From Krasilnikovia cinnamomea (GTDB lineage: Bacteria; Actinomycetota; Actinomycetes; Mycobacteriales; Micromonosporaceae), in assembly GCF_004217545.1 (NCBI RefSeq), contig NZ_SHKY01000001.1, positions 3,472,001-3,536,000 on the forward strand: DNA of 64,000 nt, written 5' to 3'. The translations under genes and the position numbers were made by a program. Numbering within the stretch: the stretch's first letter is position 1; every line of letters begins with the position of its first letter. Below are positions 17,937 to 27,634 of this stretch, in pieces. A model generated the notes under the pieces. It worked only from the letters and a program-made list of their open reading frames with translations, was not told the origin of the DNA and did no database searches.

Positions 17937-19550
17937 CGAAGGCTCCTTGCCGTTCCGGAAGTTGGTCTTGCTGGTGAAAAAGAGAGTAGGCAATATGCGC
18001 GCCTGAGGCAACGGAATTTTCGAAGTACCTCTCCGGATGTGGTCACGGACACCCCGTTGCCGGCCGCCGATCCGAATCATTCCGTCGGTCCACTCAGGCC
18101 ACTGGCCGAGCGTCAGAAGCGCGGCGCCGAGTACCGCGGCGGCGATCAGATAGCCGACGACGAGCGCGGCCACCCCGCTGGCGAACGGCGGCACGAGCAT
18201 CGCCACCACGGCGCTGACCGCCGCCACCGCTGAGCGTTCCCGGCGACCCCGCGCGGACGCGGCCAGCGGGAGTACCGCCCACAGCAGGTACCACGGCTGC
18301 ACGACCGGGCCGCACAGCACCGCGGCCACGAAGATCAGGCCCAGACCCCGCAGCGGGTCGATCCGCCCGCGATACACGGCCGCCAGCAGTCGCACCACGA
18401 CCGGGGCGCAGATCACGGCGCCGACGACGTTCGCGATGGCGACGGCGGTGGCCGTGACGTGCGTTCCCACGACCACTCCGATCAGCAGCCCGATCGCCGT
18501 AGTGGGGGCCATCCAGCTGTAGACCGTCGTGCTGCCGCGCAGTGCGGGCAGCCAGCCGAACCCGGCGACGGTCGACAGGAGCACGGTGCCGGCGGCGGCG
18601 CCCGCCAGCAGCGCGACGGCCGCTCGGGGATGCCGGCGGGCGATGGCGGCGGCCAGGCAGCACACGGCGGCGGCCGCCACCACCTTGATGTTGGCGGCGA
18701 CCGTCAGCAGCGCCGCCCCGGCTGCGAACCGCAGCCAGCCCGCCGCCCCGCCCGCGAACCGCAGCCAGCCCGCCGCCCCGGCCGCGAACCGCAGCCAGCC
18801 GGGCATCGCGGCGCCCGACAGGCCCGCGAGGGCGAGTTCCATGCCGGCGAGCATCAGGCCCAGCATGATCGCGTCGTTGTGCGCCCCGGCCACCAGATGC
18901 CAGAGCACCAACGGGTTGAGCAGGCCCAACCACAGCGCGCCCGTCGGCGACGCGCCGACCCGGCGGGCGAGTCGCGGCAGCGCCCAGGCGATCAGCACCA
19001 CCCCGGCGAGGGCGAGCAGCCGGTAGAGCAACACGCTCGCGGTCAGCCGGTCACCGGCGACCAGTGCCACCGCCCGGGACATCGTCAGCCAGGCCGGACC
19101 GTACGGTGCCGGGGTGCCGACCCAGTAGTGGCTGACGTGTTGGGTGACCACTGAGGCCGATCCGAGCGCCTGCGCCGGTCCGAGCCGGTACGGGTCCAGT
19201 CCGCCGGCCGCCGTCAGCCCCTGGGCCAGGTAGCTCCACACGTCGCCGCTGAACAACGGTCGTGCCACCACCAGCGGCAGGGCCCAGGCCGCGGCGATGC
19301 CGTACGTTCGGGCATTCGTCAGGGCGGCGACGTGGGGGCGAAGGGTGAGCCAGGTGAGCACCAGAACGCCCATGGCGACGAGGGTCGTCGCGACCACGAT
19401 GGCCGACGGGACGAACAGGCCGGAGGTGGCCACGGTGACCGTAACGGCGGCAGTTGCGCCCGCGACACCGTGAAGTCGGCCGACGGCGGACCCGGTGCGG
19501 GTTACCGGTGGCGCGGGGCGGTGCAGGACCGCGGTCCCCATGACAGCCAC
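17802..19550 (-). CDS. mptB: MptB-like polyprenol-phosphomannose mannosyltransferase
   Basis: This is a polytopic GT-C glycosyltransferase with an Asp-containing first extracytoplasmic loop (PLFSGDVWSYLAQG, about residue 100), the LDPYRLGP and YGPAWL motifs and many hydrophobic helices. It matches the MptB/MptA family that extends the mannan core of lipomannan-type glycolipids from polyprenyl-P-mannose. The start is GTG 19550 after GAGGGGG. The conserved part ends near residue 475. The frame then runs through a low-GC stretch with no stop into the 44-residue frame at 17936-17802, so the true C-terminus is unclear. Residues around 245-277 are a tandem repeat. Confidence 0.75.
   Translation of the reverse strand: MAVMGTAVLHRPAPPVTRTGSAVGRLHGVAGATAAVTVTVATSGLFVPSAIVVATTLVAMGVLVLTWLTLRPHVAALTNARTYGIAAAWALPLVVARPLFSGDVWSYLAQGLTAAGGLDPYRLGPAQALGSASVVTQHVSHYWVGTPAPYGPAWLTMSRAVALVAGDRLTASVLLYRLLALAGVVLIAWALPRLARRVGASPTGALWLGLLNPLVLWHLVAGAHNDAIMLGLMLAGMELALAGLSGAAMPGWLRFAAGAAGWLRFAGGAAGWLRFAAGAALLTVAANIKVVAAAAVCCLAAAIARRHPRAAVALLAGAAAGTVLLSTVAGFGWLPALRGSTTVYSWMAPTTAIGLLIGVVVGTHVTATAVAIANVVGAVICAPVVVRLLAAVYRGRIDPLRGLGLIFVAAVLCGPVVQPWYLLWAVLPLAASARGRRERSAVAAVSAVVAMLVPPFASGVAALVVGYLIAAAVLGAALLTLGQWPEWTDGMIRIGGRQRGVRDHIRRGTSKIPLPQARILPTLFFTSKTNFRNGKEPSMSWYPSIDLQRAALRDEVAMPLGGRPAIQHENQRSDLGSGRYRR
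18711..18800. repeat. 30-bp in-frame tandem repeat, three copies
   Basis: The unit beginning GCGAACCGCAGCCAGCC repeats with a 30-bp period at about 18721, 18751 and 18781, the last copy partial and the unit tail present at 18711-18720. In the mannosyltransferase it encodes a ten-residue unit GWLRFAAGAA three times. Copy number could vary by slippage without breaking the frame. Confidence 0.85.
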
Positions 19551-20054
19551 ATGTCCCCCTCATGTACACACACGCCGCTCATCGGCCCACTGATCATGTC
19601 GGCCGGACGCAACGCGCGCCTCCTTCCCCGGGCGGGCGCCGGATGGTCCGGCAGACGGACATCGCCGGGCTCCGGCATCTGCCTTTCGGCCGACGGCGCA
19701 CCCGGCTCACCTGCTCCCTTGTCGCCGGATGCGCGTCTGCGCGGCGGGTCCGCCGCCGTCACGCCTCGTGATCAACTGTCACGTACGGTGATGCGAGCTC
19801 CGGCGGACCCGAGCGCGACGGCGGAGGCGGGGCCGCTGAGCCAGCTACGAAGAGTGACTGTCGCGCGCAGCCGCAAGTTGCCCTGATCTATGTATTCGCA
19901 GGTAGATGGCGTGAGTCGGTGATGGTTACTGTCGGCTCTCTTACAGCGGGTTATCAAAACTTCCGCCCTCCACCGGTACGTATCCCGGGCCCGCCGTCTC
20001 TTCAGAGGGGTGCCACGGCAACGGGCCGTGGGTGTGCGTGGGGAAGGGATCCAG
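19551..20054. other. Intergenic region between the mannosyltransferase and protease genes
   Basis: About 500 bases with no convincing gene. The last 180 bases are AT-richer than the surroundings (around 19880-19970) and probably hold the promoter of the secreted protease. I see no clear -35/-10 pair. A purine-rich GGGAAGGGAT precedes the protease ATG. Confidence 0.5.
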
Positions 20055-21095
20055 ATGCCTAGTACGAAGAGGGCACTCGTCGGAGCGGTCGTTGCCGCGA
20101 CCGCAGCCCTGATGACGTTGAGCGCGGTACCGGCGCAGGCGAGCGATGGCAAGGTTCCGGTCAAGCCCGGGGCGCGGGTGGACGCGTCGTTGTCGCCGGA
20201 CCGCGCGGCGAAGGCGAAGGTGGCCGCGTCGGCCGCCACCACGGCGGAACTGGCCGCACTCCAGGGCCGGATCGCCCGCTACGCCGCCGCCAACAAGGGC
20301 AAGTACACGTTCGGCAGCTACATCGACGCCAACACCGGCCGGATCGTGGTGGATACCAACGCCCCGGACACGGTGTTGGCCTCGCTGACCAACCTGTCGG
20401 GGGCGACGCTCGCCGCGCGGGAGGCCGCCGGCACGCTCAAGGTCAACCGCTCGGCGGTCCGGGACTCCTTCAGCCGGCGTGACGACGTTCCGGCGTACTA
20501 CGGCGGCGGCGGCATCACCAGCGGCGGCGGCATCTGTTCTTCCGGCTACGCGGTGCGCAACGGCGCCGGCACGGTGTTCATGATGACCGCCGGGCACTGT
20601 TTCGCCACCGGCGCCACCGTGCTGACCGAGTCGCGCGCCCGGGTGTACGGCACGGTCTCGAACCGTCACCTGCCCACCGTCACCGGTGAGGCGTACGACG
20701 CCGAGCTGATCGGTGGCTCGTCGTACGCGGGCCGGATCTTCACGGGCGGCGTCAACAGCTCCACCAGCACCCGCGTCGTGGCGGCCGGTCCGGCCTACGT
20801 CGGATACAACGCCTACTGCCAGAGTGGCCGGACCACCGGTGAGACCTGCGGTCACACGGCCACCAGCGTCAACGGTCAGGTCTGCACCCAGACCGGCTGC
20901 AAGTCGCCCGTCATCGTCTACACCGGTGGCGTCATCGGCCAGCCCGGCGACTCGGGTAGCCCGTTCTACGCGAAGGACACCTCGGGCAACGCCTGGATCC
21001 GCGGCCACTTCATCGCGGCCAGCAGCACCACCGGGTACGTGGAGCCGTACACCGTGGTCTCGTCCCGCATGGGCGTGAGCGTTGTGACCAGCTGA
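20055..21095 (+). CDS. Secreted S1-family (trypsin/streptogrisin-like) serine protease
   Basis: This 346-residue preproprotein has a signal peptide (positive STKRA, then the hydrophobic stretch LVGAVVAATAALMTLSAV) cut after AQA at about residue 29. A propeptide of about 120 residues follows, then a chymotrypsin-fold domain with His in MTAGHC (about 176-181), Asp in EAYDAELIG (about 217) and Ser in GQPGDSGSP (about 298). The catalytic triad is complete. Two Cys pairs (SGGGICSSG with GHCF; TCGH with GCK) suggest disulfides. The start is ATG 20055 after a purine-rich site. Exported; substrate specificity unknown. Confidence 0.9.
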   Translation: MPSTKRALVGAVVAATAALMTLSAVPAQASDGKVPVKPGARVDASLSPDRAAKAKVAASAATTAELAALQGRIARYAAANKGKYTFGSYIDANTGRIVVDTNAPDTVLASLTNLSGATLAAREAAGTLKVNRSAVRDSFSRRDDVPAYYGGGGITSGGGICSSGYAVRNGAGTVFMMTAGHCFATGATVLTESRARVYGTVSNRHLPTVTGEAYDAELIGGSSYAGRIFTGGVNSSTSTRVVAAGPAYVGYNAYCQSGRTTGETCGHTATSVNGQVCTQTGCKSPVIVYTGGVIGQPGDSGSPFYAKDTSGNAWIRGHFIAASSTTGYVEPYTVVSSRMGVSVVTS

Positions 21096-21114
21096 TCTGA
21101 ACCGCACGCACGGA

Positions 21115-21146
21115 CGGGCCGGGAACCGCGTGGTTCCCGGCCCGTT
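21115..21146. terminator. Bidirectional terminator between convergent genes
   Basis: A perfect 14-bp stem (ACGGGCCGGGAACC pairing with its complement) around a four-base loop lies between the stop of the protease gene and the stop of the converging lipoprotein gene. Confidence 0.8.
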
Positions 21147-21150
21147 CGCG

Positions 21151-21768
21151 TCAGCCCAGTTCCAGTGGCCAGGGGCCGCCCTGCGCGGTGACCGGGGCTC
21201 CGTCGTCCGGTGTGACCGCCACCCGGGCGTACAGCTCGTAGGTGCCGGGGGTCAGCCGGTCGCCGCCCGGTTCGCAGGAGGTCAGCATCCCTTCGGCGGG
21301 CACCTTCTTGCTCTGGCCCGCGGCGAGGTCCCAGCGGACACCGACGGCGTCCTGCGGCATCGGCTCGGTGGCGACGCGACCGTTCACCACCAGAAACACC
21401 TCGGCGCGGGGAGCGCCGACACCGTGGACGGCCGCGTGGCTGGTGACTTCGACGGTGCCCGCCACGGTCGGTGCGCCGGGCGCGACGGTGGCGGGGAACC
21501 GGCCGGTCAGCGTCAGCGGTCCGGCCGCCGGTGCCCGCACCGGCTGTCCGCAGCGCGGTGCGGTGTTGTTCGGTTCGGGTACGGGGTCCACGGCTGTCTG
21601 TTCCTTCCGGGCGGCCTCCGGTGGTGCGGCACCGGGCGGGGAGACTCCGGGCACGGGCGCCGCGGGCTGTGCCGTGCTGGCGGGTGTGCCGCCGCAGCCA
21701 CCGATGGTGGCGACGACGAGTGCGCACAACGGCACCACACAGACAAGGTTTGACCGGTAACGCCCCAT
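21151..21768 (-). CDS. Secreted lipoprotein of unknown function
   Basis: The 205-residue product begins MGRYRSNLVCVVPLCALVVA and has a lipobox ending IGGC, so it should be lipidated and held on the outer face of the membrane. A Pro/Ala-rich linker (about 30-70) leads to a beta-rich domain (about 75-205) that looks like an immunoglobulin-like fold. Two further Cys residues (PRCGQP, TSCEPG) may pair. I chose ATG 21768 because it gives a proper signal peptide and follows GGGGGA; upstream in-frame codons do not. No catalytic motif seen. Confidence 0.72.
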   Translation of the reverse strand: MGRYRSNLVCVVPLCALVVATIGGCGGTPASTAQPAAPVPGVSPPGAAPPEAARKEQTAVDPVPEPNNTAPRCGQPVRAPAAGPLTLTGRFPATVAPGAPTVAGTVEVTSHAAVHGVGAPRAEVFLVVNGRVATEPMPQDAVGVRWDLAAGQSKKVPAEGMLTSCEPGGDRLTPGTYELYARVAVTPDDGAPVTAQGGPWPLELG

Positions 21769-21922
21769 GACGATCCCCCTCCGTAGTGTCACGTACGCAG
21801 GGTTCGACGCACCCGGAACCGTGGTGGTTCCGCCGGTTTTGTCGGGTCGCCCGTTGGGAGCAGGAGCCTTCAGAGAGGCACAAACCACCAGGTCGGCCCA
21901 CGAGGGCGCGATCCGATTCCGG

Positions 21923-23059
21923 TCAGAGGTCCATCGACCGGCTGATGATCTCCTTCATGATCTCGGAGGTGCCGCCGTAGATCCGCTGGATGCGGGCGTC
22001 GGCGTACATGCGGCAGATCGGGTACTCCCACATGTAGCCGTAGCCGCCGAACATCTGCAGGCAGTCGTCCACCACCCGGCCCTGCGTCTCGGTGGCCACG
22101 AGCTTGGCCTGGGCCGCCTCGTCCGCCGTGAGCCGGTCGTCGTTGTACGCCAGCACGCAGCGGTCCACGAACGCCTGCGCCGACGAGATCTCGGCGCGCA
22201 TCGCGGCCAGCCGGAACCGGGTGTCCTGGAACTGGGTGAGCGTGCGGCCGAACGCCGTCCGCTCCCGGGCGTAGCGCACCGTCTCGGCCAGCGCGGCCTC
22301 GGCCGCCGCGACCCCGCCGATGGCGACGATCAGCCGTTCCAGCGCGAACTGGTTCATCAGCATCGAGAAGCCCTGGGCCGGATCGCCCAGCACGTCCGCG
22401 CCCGTCAGCCGGACGTCGTCGAAGAACAGCTCGGCGGTGTCCTGCGTACGCAGCCCCAGCTTGTCGAGCTTGCGGCCCCGGCTGAACCCGGGCATGCCGG
22501 TGTGCACGAGGAACAGTCCGAGCTGGTGGCCCTCACCGGTACGCGCCGCCACCACCACCGTGTCCGCGTTGACCCCGCTCGAGATGAACGTCTTCGCGCC
22601 GTTGAGCACCCACTCGTCGCCGTCGGCCACCGCCCGGGTACGCACACCGGCCACATCGGAGCCCGCGCCGGGCTCGGTGATCGCCAGCGCCAGCACCCGC
22701 TCGCCGGAGACCGCCCCGGTGAGCAGGCGCTGCTTCTGCTCCACCGACCCGAACTCCGCCAGGTACGGCGCGACCACGCCGGAGTGCAGCGGCACCGCGA
22801 AACCGGATTCGCCGACCCGGGCCAGTTCCTCGATCGCGATCTGCTCGTAACGCAGGTCGGTGAGGCCCAGCCCGCCGAACTCCGGATCGGCCCACGGGCA
22901 CAGCAGATTCTGCTTGCCCGCCAGCCGCCAGGTCTCCTTGTCGACGATCCCCGCCTGCTCCCAGTCCGGTTGCCGGGGCCGCACCTCGCGTTCGACGAAG
23001 CTTTGCCACGCCGCCCGGTACGCCTCATGTTCGGTGTCGTAGAAGTCACCGCGAATCAT
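21923..23059 (-). CDS. Acyl-CoA dehydrogenase
   Basis: This 378-residue FAD enzyme catalyses the first step of beta-oxidation, forming the 2,3-double bond of an acyl-CoA. The N-terminal helical domain is followed by the beta-domain signature LAITEPGAGSDVAGV (about 150-165) and the C-terminal domain with ERTAFGRTLTQFQDTRF and QMFGGYGYMWEYP. The catalytic Glu region YGGTSEIMKEI is near the end. It is divergent from the AraC regulator and next to thiolase and FadB-like genes, so it probably serves the same chain. Confidence 0.93.
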   Translation of the reverse strand: MIRGDFYDTEHEAYRAAWQSFVEREVRPRQPDWEQAGIVDKETWRLAGKQNLLCPWADPEFGGLGLTDLRYEQIAIEELARVGESGFAVPLHSGVVAPYLAEFGSVEQKQRLLTGAVSGERVLALAITEPGAGSDVAGVRTRAVADGDEWVLNGAKTFISSGVNADTVVVAARTGEGHQLGLFLVHTGMPGFSRGRKLDKLGLRTQDTAELFFDDVRLTGADVLGDPAQGFSMLMNQFALERLIVAIGGVAAAEAALAETVRYARERTAFGRTLTQFQDTRFRLAAMRAEISSAQAFVDRCVLAYNDDRLTADEAAQAKLVATETQGRVVDDCLQMFGGYGYMWEYPICRMYADARIQRIYGGTSEIMKEIISRSMDL

Positions 23060-23142
23060 GAGGCCGACCGTAGGGCCGCCGTACGATCCGAAGTCATGAC
23101 CCCACCGCTCACAGATCCTGACCGGACCGGGCCGGCGCGGGC

Positions 23143-24144
23143 ATGCTGACCCGTTCGGTGGCCATCCACTACGTGCGCGTGGCGCTGCTCGGCGCCGGGC
23201 GCCGTGGCCTGGACACCACCGCGCTGCTGGAGCAGGCCGGGATACCGCCCGAGCTGCTGGACCTGGAGCGCGCCCGGGTCTCGACCGACCAGTTCGCCCG
23301 GCTCACGAAGCTGCTCTGGGACCGCCTCGACGACGAGCTGCTGGGCCTGGCGCCCGCGCCCAGCAAGGTCGGCACGTTCGCGATGATGTGCCACGCGGTG
23401 GTGCACTGCCCCGACCTGCGGTCCGCGCTGCGCCGCAGCGCGGACTTCTACCGGCTGTTCCCGCACGGCCCCCGGATGCACCTCGCCGAATCGGGCGACG
23501 ACGCGTCGATGAGCCTCGAGGCCGGATTCGACGATCCGGACCACTTCCTGACCGAGGCTCCCCTCGTGGTGTGGCACCGCTTCGCCGGGTGGCTGATCCG
23601 GCGCCGGATCAAGCTGCGCCGCGTCGAGTTCGCGTACCCGACCCCGCCGCACGTAATGGAGTACGACCTGCTGTTCGGCGCCCCGGCCGTCTTCGGGGCC
23701 GAACGTACCGCCGCGGTCTTCGACGCCGCCCTGCTGGATCAGCCGGTGCTGCAGGACGAGGCCGGGCTGCGGAACTTCCTGCGCCGCGCCCCGGCCGACG
23801 TACTGGCCCGCATCGACTACGGCAGCACGGCCGCCGCCCGGGTACGCCGCCTGCTGAGCCGGGGACTGCCCGACCGGCTGCCCAGCCTGGACGAGGTGGC
23901 CGCCCGGCTCTCGGTCAGCCCGCAGACGCTGCGCCGCCAGCTCGCCGCCGAGGGCACCTCCTTCCAGCAGGTACGCGACCAGCTGCGCCGGGACGTGGCG
24001 GTGGCCGCGCTGGCGGGCGGGCAGATCTCCATCGAGCAGCTCTCGGCGCGCCTCGGCTTCTCCGAGCCGAGCGCCTTCCACCGGGCGTTCAAACGCTGGA
24101 CGGGGTCGACGCCGCGCGCCTACCAACCGGGTCAACCAGTCTGA
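23143..24144 (+). CDS. AraC-family transcriptional regulator
   Basis: This 333-residue regulator has an N-terminal arabinose-binding-like domain (about 15-200) of the OruR/ArgR-like type and a C-terminal double HTH (about 240-330: LPSLDEVAARLSVSPQTLRRQ and ISIEQLSARLGFSEPSAFHRAF). It lies divergent to the acyl-CoA dehydrogenase and 48 bases before the thiolase gene. This placement is typical of a local regulator of acyl-CoA degradation. The start at ATG 23143 is the first good one after the divergent promoter region of about 80 bases. Confidence 0.88.
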   Translation: MLTRSVAIHYVRVALLGAGRRGLDTTALLEQAGIPPELLDLERARVSTDQFARLTKLLWDRLDDELLGLAPAPSKVGTFAMMCHAVVHCPDLRSALRRSADFYRLFPHGPRMHLAESGDDASMSLEAGFDDPDHFLTEAPLVVWHRFAGWLIRRRIKLRRVEFAYPTPPHVMEYDLLFGAPAVFGAERTAAVFDAALLDQPVLQDEAGLRNFLRRAPADVLARIDYGSTAAARVRRLLSRGLPDRLPSLDEVAARLSVSPQTLRRQLAAEGTSFQQVRDQLRRDVAVAALAGGQISIEQLSARLGFSEPSAFHRAFKRWTGSTPRAYQPGQPV

Positions 24145-24192
24145 GCATCCCGGTCATGGGAGCGGACGGGCCAACGGCCATACCGTGCACCC

Positions 24193-25395
24193 ATGACCGA
24201 GGCACTGATCTTCGACGCGGTGCGCACCCCACGCGGCAAGGGCAAGCGAGGCGCGCTGCACGGCGTCAAGCCGGTGACGCTCGCCGCCGGGATGCTGCGC
24301 GCCCTCGCCGAGCGCAACGACCTGGACACCTCCGCGGTGGACGATGTGGTCCTCGGGGTCGTCTCCCCGGTCGGGGAGCAGGGCGCGGACATCGCCCGTA
24401 CGGCGGTGCTGGTCGCCGACTGGGACATCCGCCCGGCGGGCGTGCAGCTCAACCGGTTCTGCGCCTCCGGGCTGGAGGCGGTGAACGTGGCGGCCGCGAA
24501 GGTCGCCGCCGGCTTCGAGGACCTGGTGGTCGCCGGTGGCGTGGAGTCCATGTCCCGGGTGCCGATGGGCTCGGACGGCGGGGCCTGGATCACCGACCCG
24601 GCGACCAGTTTCGCGACGCATTTCGTGCCGCAGGGGGTCAGCGCCGACCTGATCGCCACGTTGGCGGGCTTCAGCCGTACCGATGTCGACGCTGTCGCCG
24701 TGCGCTCGCACGCGCGGGCGACCGAGGCGCGCGAGAAGGGCTATTTCGCCCGCTCGATCGTGCCGGTCACCGACCAGAACGGCCTGCTCGTGCTGGCCGA
24801 GGACGAGACGATCCGGCCGGGCACCACCGTGGAGACCCTCGCCGGGTTGAAGCCCAGCTTCGCCACCCCCGGCGGCCTCGGCTACGACGCGATCGCGATC
24901 GACCGCTATCCCGAGGTCGAGCGGATCGACCACGTGCACACCGCGGGCAACTCGTCGCAGATCGTGGACGGCGCGGCAGCGATGCTGATCGGCAGCGAAC
25001 GCGCCGGCCGGGCGCTGGGTCTGGTCCCGCGCGCCCGGATCGTCACCACCGCGGCCGTCGGCACGGAACCGACCATCATGCTCACCGGCCCCGTGCCCGC
25101 CACCCGCAAGGCGCTGGACCGGGCCGGCCTCACCACGGCCGACATCGACCTGTACGAGATCAACGAGGCGTTCGCCGGTGTGGTCCTGCGGTTCCAGCGT
25201 GACCTGGACCTGCCCGACGAGAAGGTCAACGTCAACGGCGGCGCCATCGCCTTGGGCCATCCGCTGGGCGCCACCGGCTGCATGATCCTCGGCACCCTGC
25301 TGGACGAGCTGGAACGCCGCGACCTGCGCCGTGGCCTGGCCACCCTCTGCGTCGGCGGCGGCATGGGCGTCGCCACCATCATCGAGCGGATCTGA
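24193..25395 (+). CDS. Acetyl-CoA C-acyltransferase (thiolase)
   Basis: This 400-residue thiolase cleaves 3-ketoacyl-CoA. The nucleophilic Cys lies in [12 protein letters not shown] (about residue 92). The C-terminal motifs [18 protein letters not shown] (His and region near 350-358) and [10 protein letters not shown] (second Cys near 388) are complete. It is the last enzyme of the beta-oxidation spiral and lies 13 bases before the FadB-like gene, so the two probably form the usual trifunctional pair. Confidence 0.93.
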   Translation: MTEALIFDAVRTPRGKGKRGALHGVKPVTLAAGMLRALAERNDLDTSAVDDVVLGVVSPVGEQGADIARTAVLVADWDIRPAGVQLNRFCASGLEAVNVAAAKVAAGFEDLVVAGGVESMSRVPMGSDGGAWITDPATSFATHFVPQGVSADLIATLAGFSRTDVDAVAVRSHARATEAREKGYFARSIVPVTDQNGLLVLAEDETIRPGTTVETLAGLKPSFATPGGLGYDAIAIDRYPEVERIDHVHTAGNSSQIVDGAAAMLIGSERAGRALGLVPRARIVTTAAVGTEPTIMLTGPVPATRKALDRAGLTTADIDLYEINEAFAGVVLRFQRDLDLPDEKVNVNGGAIALGHPLGATGCMILGTLLDELERRDLRRGLATLCVGGGMGVATIIERI

Positions 25396-25408
25396 GGGAG
25401 TACGACTG

Positions 25409-27550
25409 ATGAGCATCCGCTTCGAGCGCGACGGCGACGGCATCGTCACCCTCACCATCGACCTGCCCGGCTCCGCCAACGTGATGAACGCCGACTACCG
25501 CGCCGCGATGGCCGCGGCGGTGACCCGGCTGGAGGCCGAGCGCGAGTCGGTCACCGGCGTCGTGATCACCTCCGGCAAGAAGACCTTCTTCGCCGGTGCC
25601 GACCTGACCGAACTGGTCGCGGTCACCGACGACAACGCCGGTGAGTTCGCCGCCGCGCTGGCGGCGGTCAAGGACCAGTTCCGGCGCCTGGAGCGGCTGG
25701 GCCGGCCGGTCGTCGCGGCCCTCAACGGCAGCGCCCTCGGCGGCGGCTTCGAGATCGCCCTCGCCTGTCACCGCCGGATCTGCCTCGACGACGACACGAT
25801 CCGCCTCGGTCTGCCGGAGGTCACCCTGGGGCTGCTGCCGGGCGCCGGCGGCGTCACCCGCAGCGTCCGGCTGCTCGGCGTGCAGGCGGCGTTGCCGCTG
25901 CTCACCGAGGGCAAGCGACTGCGCCCGGCCGAGGCGCTCGCGGTCGGCTGGATCCACGAGCTGGCCGCCGACCGTGCCGACCTGCTGGCCAAGGCGCGGG
26001 CGTGGGTGCTGGCCAACCCGGCCGTCGTCCAGCCGTGGGACGTCCCGGGCCACCGGGTGGCGGACCTGCGGCCGCTCGACCCCGCCAGCTACCCGCTGCT
26101 GGCGGCGGCCCCCGCGATGCTGCGCAAGAAGACGCACGGCTGCTACCCGGCGCCGGAGAAGATCCTCGCCGCGGCGGTCGAGGGCGCGATGGTGGACGTC
26201 GACACCGCCCTCGCGGTGGAGAGCCGCTACCTGGTCGAGCTGGTCACCGGCCAGGTGGCCAAGAACATGATCACGACGTTCTGGTTCCAGCGCAACGCGC
26301 TGGAGGCGGGCGGTTCCCGCCCGGCCGGGGTTCCCCGCCAGGCCGTCGCGCGCGTCGGGGTCCTCGGCGCCGGGATGATGGGCGCGGGCATCGGGTACGC
26401 CGCCGCGACGGCCGGCATCGAGGCGGTGCTGAAGGACGTCAGCGCGGAGGCGGCCGAGGCGGGCAGGGCGAAGGTCGCCGCGCTGCTGGACGAGCGGGTC
26501 GGCGCGGGCCGGATGTCACCGGAGCGGCGCGCCGAGACCCTGGCCCGGGTCACCGCGACCGCCTCGGACACCGAGCTGACCGGCTGCGACCTGATCATCG
26601 AGGCGGTCTTCGAGGACCGGCAGCTCAAGAACACGGTGCTGGCCGCCGCCGAGGCCGCCGCCCGGCCGGACGCGGTGATCGCTTCCAACACCTCCACGCT
26701 GCCCATCACGGGGCTTGCCGAGGCGGTGCCCGATCCGGCGCGCTTCATCGGCCTGCACTTCTTCTCGCCGGTGCACCGGATGCCGCTCGTGGAGATCATC
26801 CGCGGCGAGAAGACCTCGGCGGAGACGCTGGCCCGCGCCTTCGATTTCGTACGGCAGATCGGCAAGACGCCGATCGTCGTCAACGACAGCCGCGGCTTCT
26901 ACACCTCCCGTACGTTCGGCACCTATCTCACCGAGGGCATCGCGCTGCTGGCCGAGGGGGTGCATCCGGCGCTCGTGGAGAACGTGGCGCGCAAGGCCGG
27001 CATGGCGGTCGGCCCGCTGGCCGTCTGCGACGAGGTCACCCTGACCCTGGCGATGCGGATCCGCCAGCAGGCCCTCGCGGACCTGGCCGCCCAGCCGGGC
27101 GCCGCCGCTGCGCCTGAGCACCCGGCGTACGCCGTGCTCGACACGATGATCTCGGAGTACGGGCGGACCGGGAAGGCGGCGGGCGCGGGCTTCTACGACT
27201 ACCCGGCCGGCGGCCGCAAGCGCTTGTGGCCCGGCCTGGTCGAGCGGTGGACCACCGACGACCCGGGTGTCTCCGAGCGTGACGTGCGGGACCGGCTGCT
27301 GTTCATCCAGGCCGTCGAGACCGCCCGGATCTTCGGCGAGGGGGTGCTGACCTCGGCCGCCGACGCCAACCTCGGGTCGATCCTGGGCATCGGTTTCGCC
27401 CCGTGGACGGGCGGCACGCTGCAGTTCATCAACTCCTGCGGGGTTGCCGCGTTCGTCGAGCGGGCCGACCACCTCGCCGACACGTACGGCGAGCGGTTCC
27501 GCCCACCCGCCCTGCTGCGTGACATGGCCACCCGCAACCAGAGCTTCTGA
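25409..27550 (+). CDS. Bifunctional enoyl-CoA hydratase / 3-hydroxyacyl-CoA dehydrogenase (FadB/FadJ-type)
   Basis: This 713-residue fusion has an N-terminal crotonase domain (about 1-190) with oxyanion segments FFAGADLTELV and LNGSALGGGFEIALACH. The dehydrogenase part starts at about 310 with the Rossmann motif GVLGAGMMGAGIGYA. The LHFFSPVHRMPLVEI block (catalytic His and partners) and VVNDSRGFYTSR follow. It performs hydration and NAD-dependent oxidation. I chose ATG 25409 because it has GAGGGAG upstream and gives a standard N-terminus. It is cotranscribed with the thiolase. Confidence 0.93.
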   Translation: MSIRFERDGDGIVTLTIDLPGSANVMNADYRAAMAAAVTRLEAERESVTGVVITSGKKTFFAGADLTELVAVTDDNAGEFAAALAAVKDQFRRLERLGRPVVAALNGSALGGGFEIALACHRRICLDDDTIRLGLPEVTLGLLPGAGGVTRSVRLLGVQAALPLLTEGKRLRPAEALAVGWIHELAADRADLLAKARAWVLANPAVVQPWDVPGHRVADLRPLDPASYPLLAAAPAMLRKKTHGCYPAPEKILAAAVEGAMVDVDTALAVESRYLVELVTGQVAKNMITTFWFQRNALEAGGSRPAGVPRQAVARVGVLGAGMMGAGIGYAAATAGIEAVLKDVSAEAAEAGRAKVAALLDERVGAGRMSPERRAETLARVTATASDTELTGCDLIIEAVFEDRQLKNTVLAAAEAAARPDAVIASNTSTLPITGLAEAVPDPARFIGLHFFSPVHRMPLVEIIRGEKTSAETLARAFDFVRQIGKTPIVVNDSRGFYTSRTFGTYLTEGIALLAEGVHPALVENVARKAGMAVGPLAVCDEVTLTLAMRIRQQALADLAAQPGAAAAPEHPAYAVLDTMISEYGRTGKAAGAGFYDYPAGGRKRLWPGLVERWTTDDPGVSERDVRDRLLFIQAVETARIFGEGVLTSAADANLGSILGIGFAPWTGGTLQFINSCGVAAFVERADHLADTYGERFRPPALLRDMATRNQSF

Positions 27551-27634
27551 TTCTGCAGGCTTGGCGGGATGCACTCGGGCTGACTGGCGGGCCGGGAACC
27601 GGTACGGTCGAACCGCCAACCGAGGGAGGCGGAG

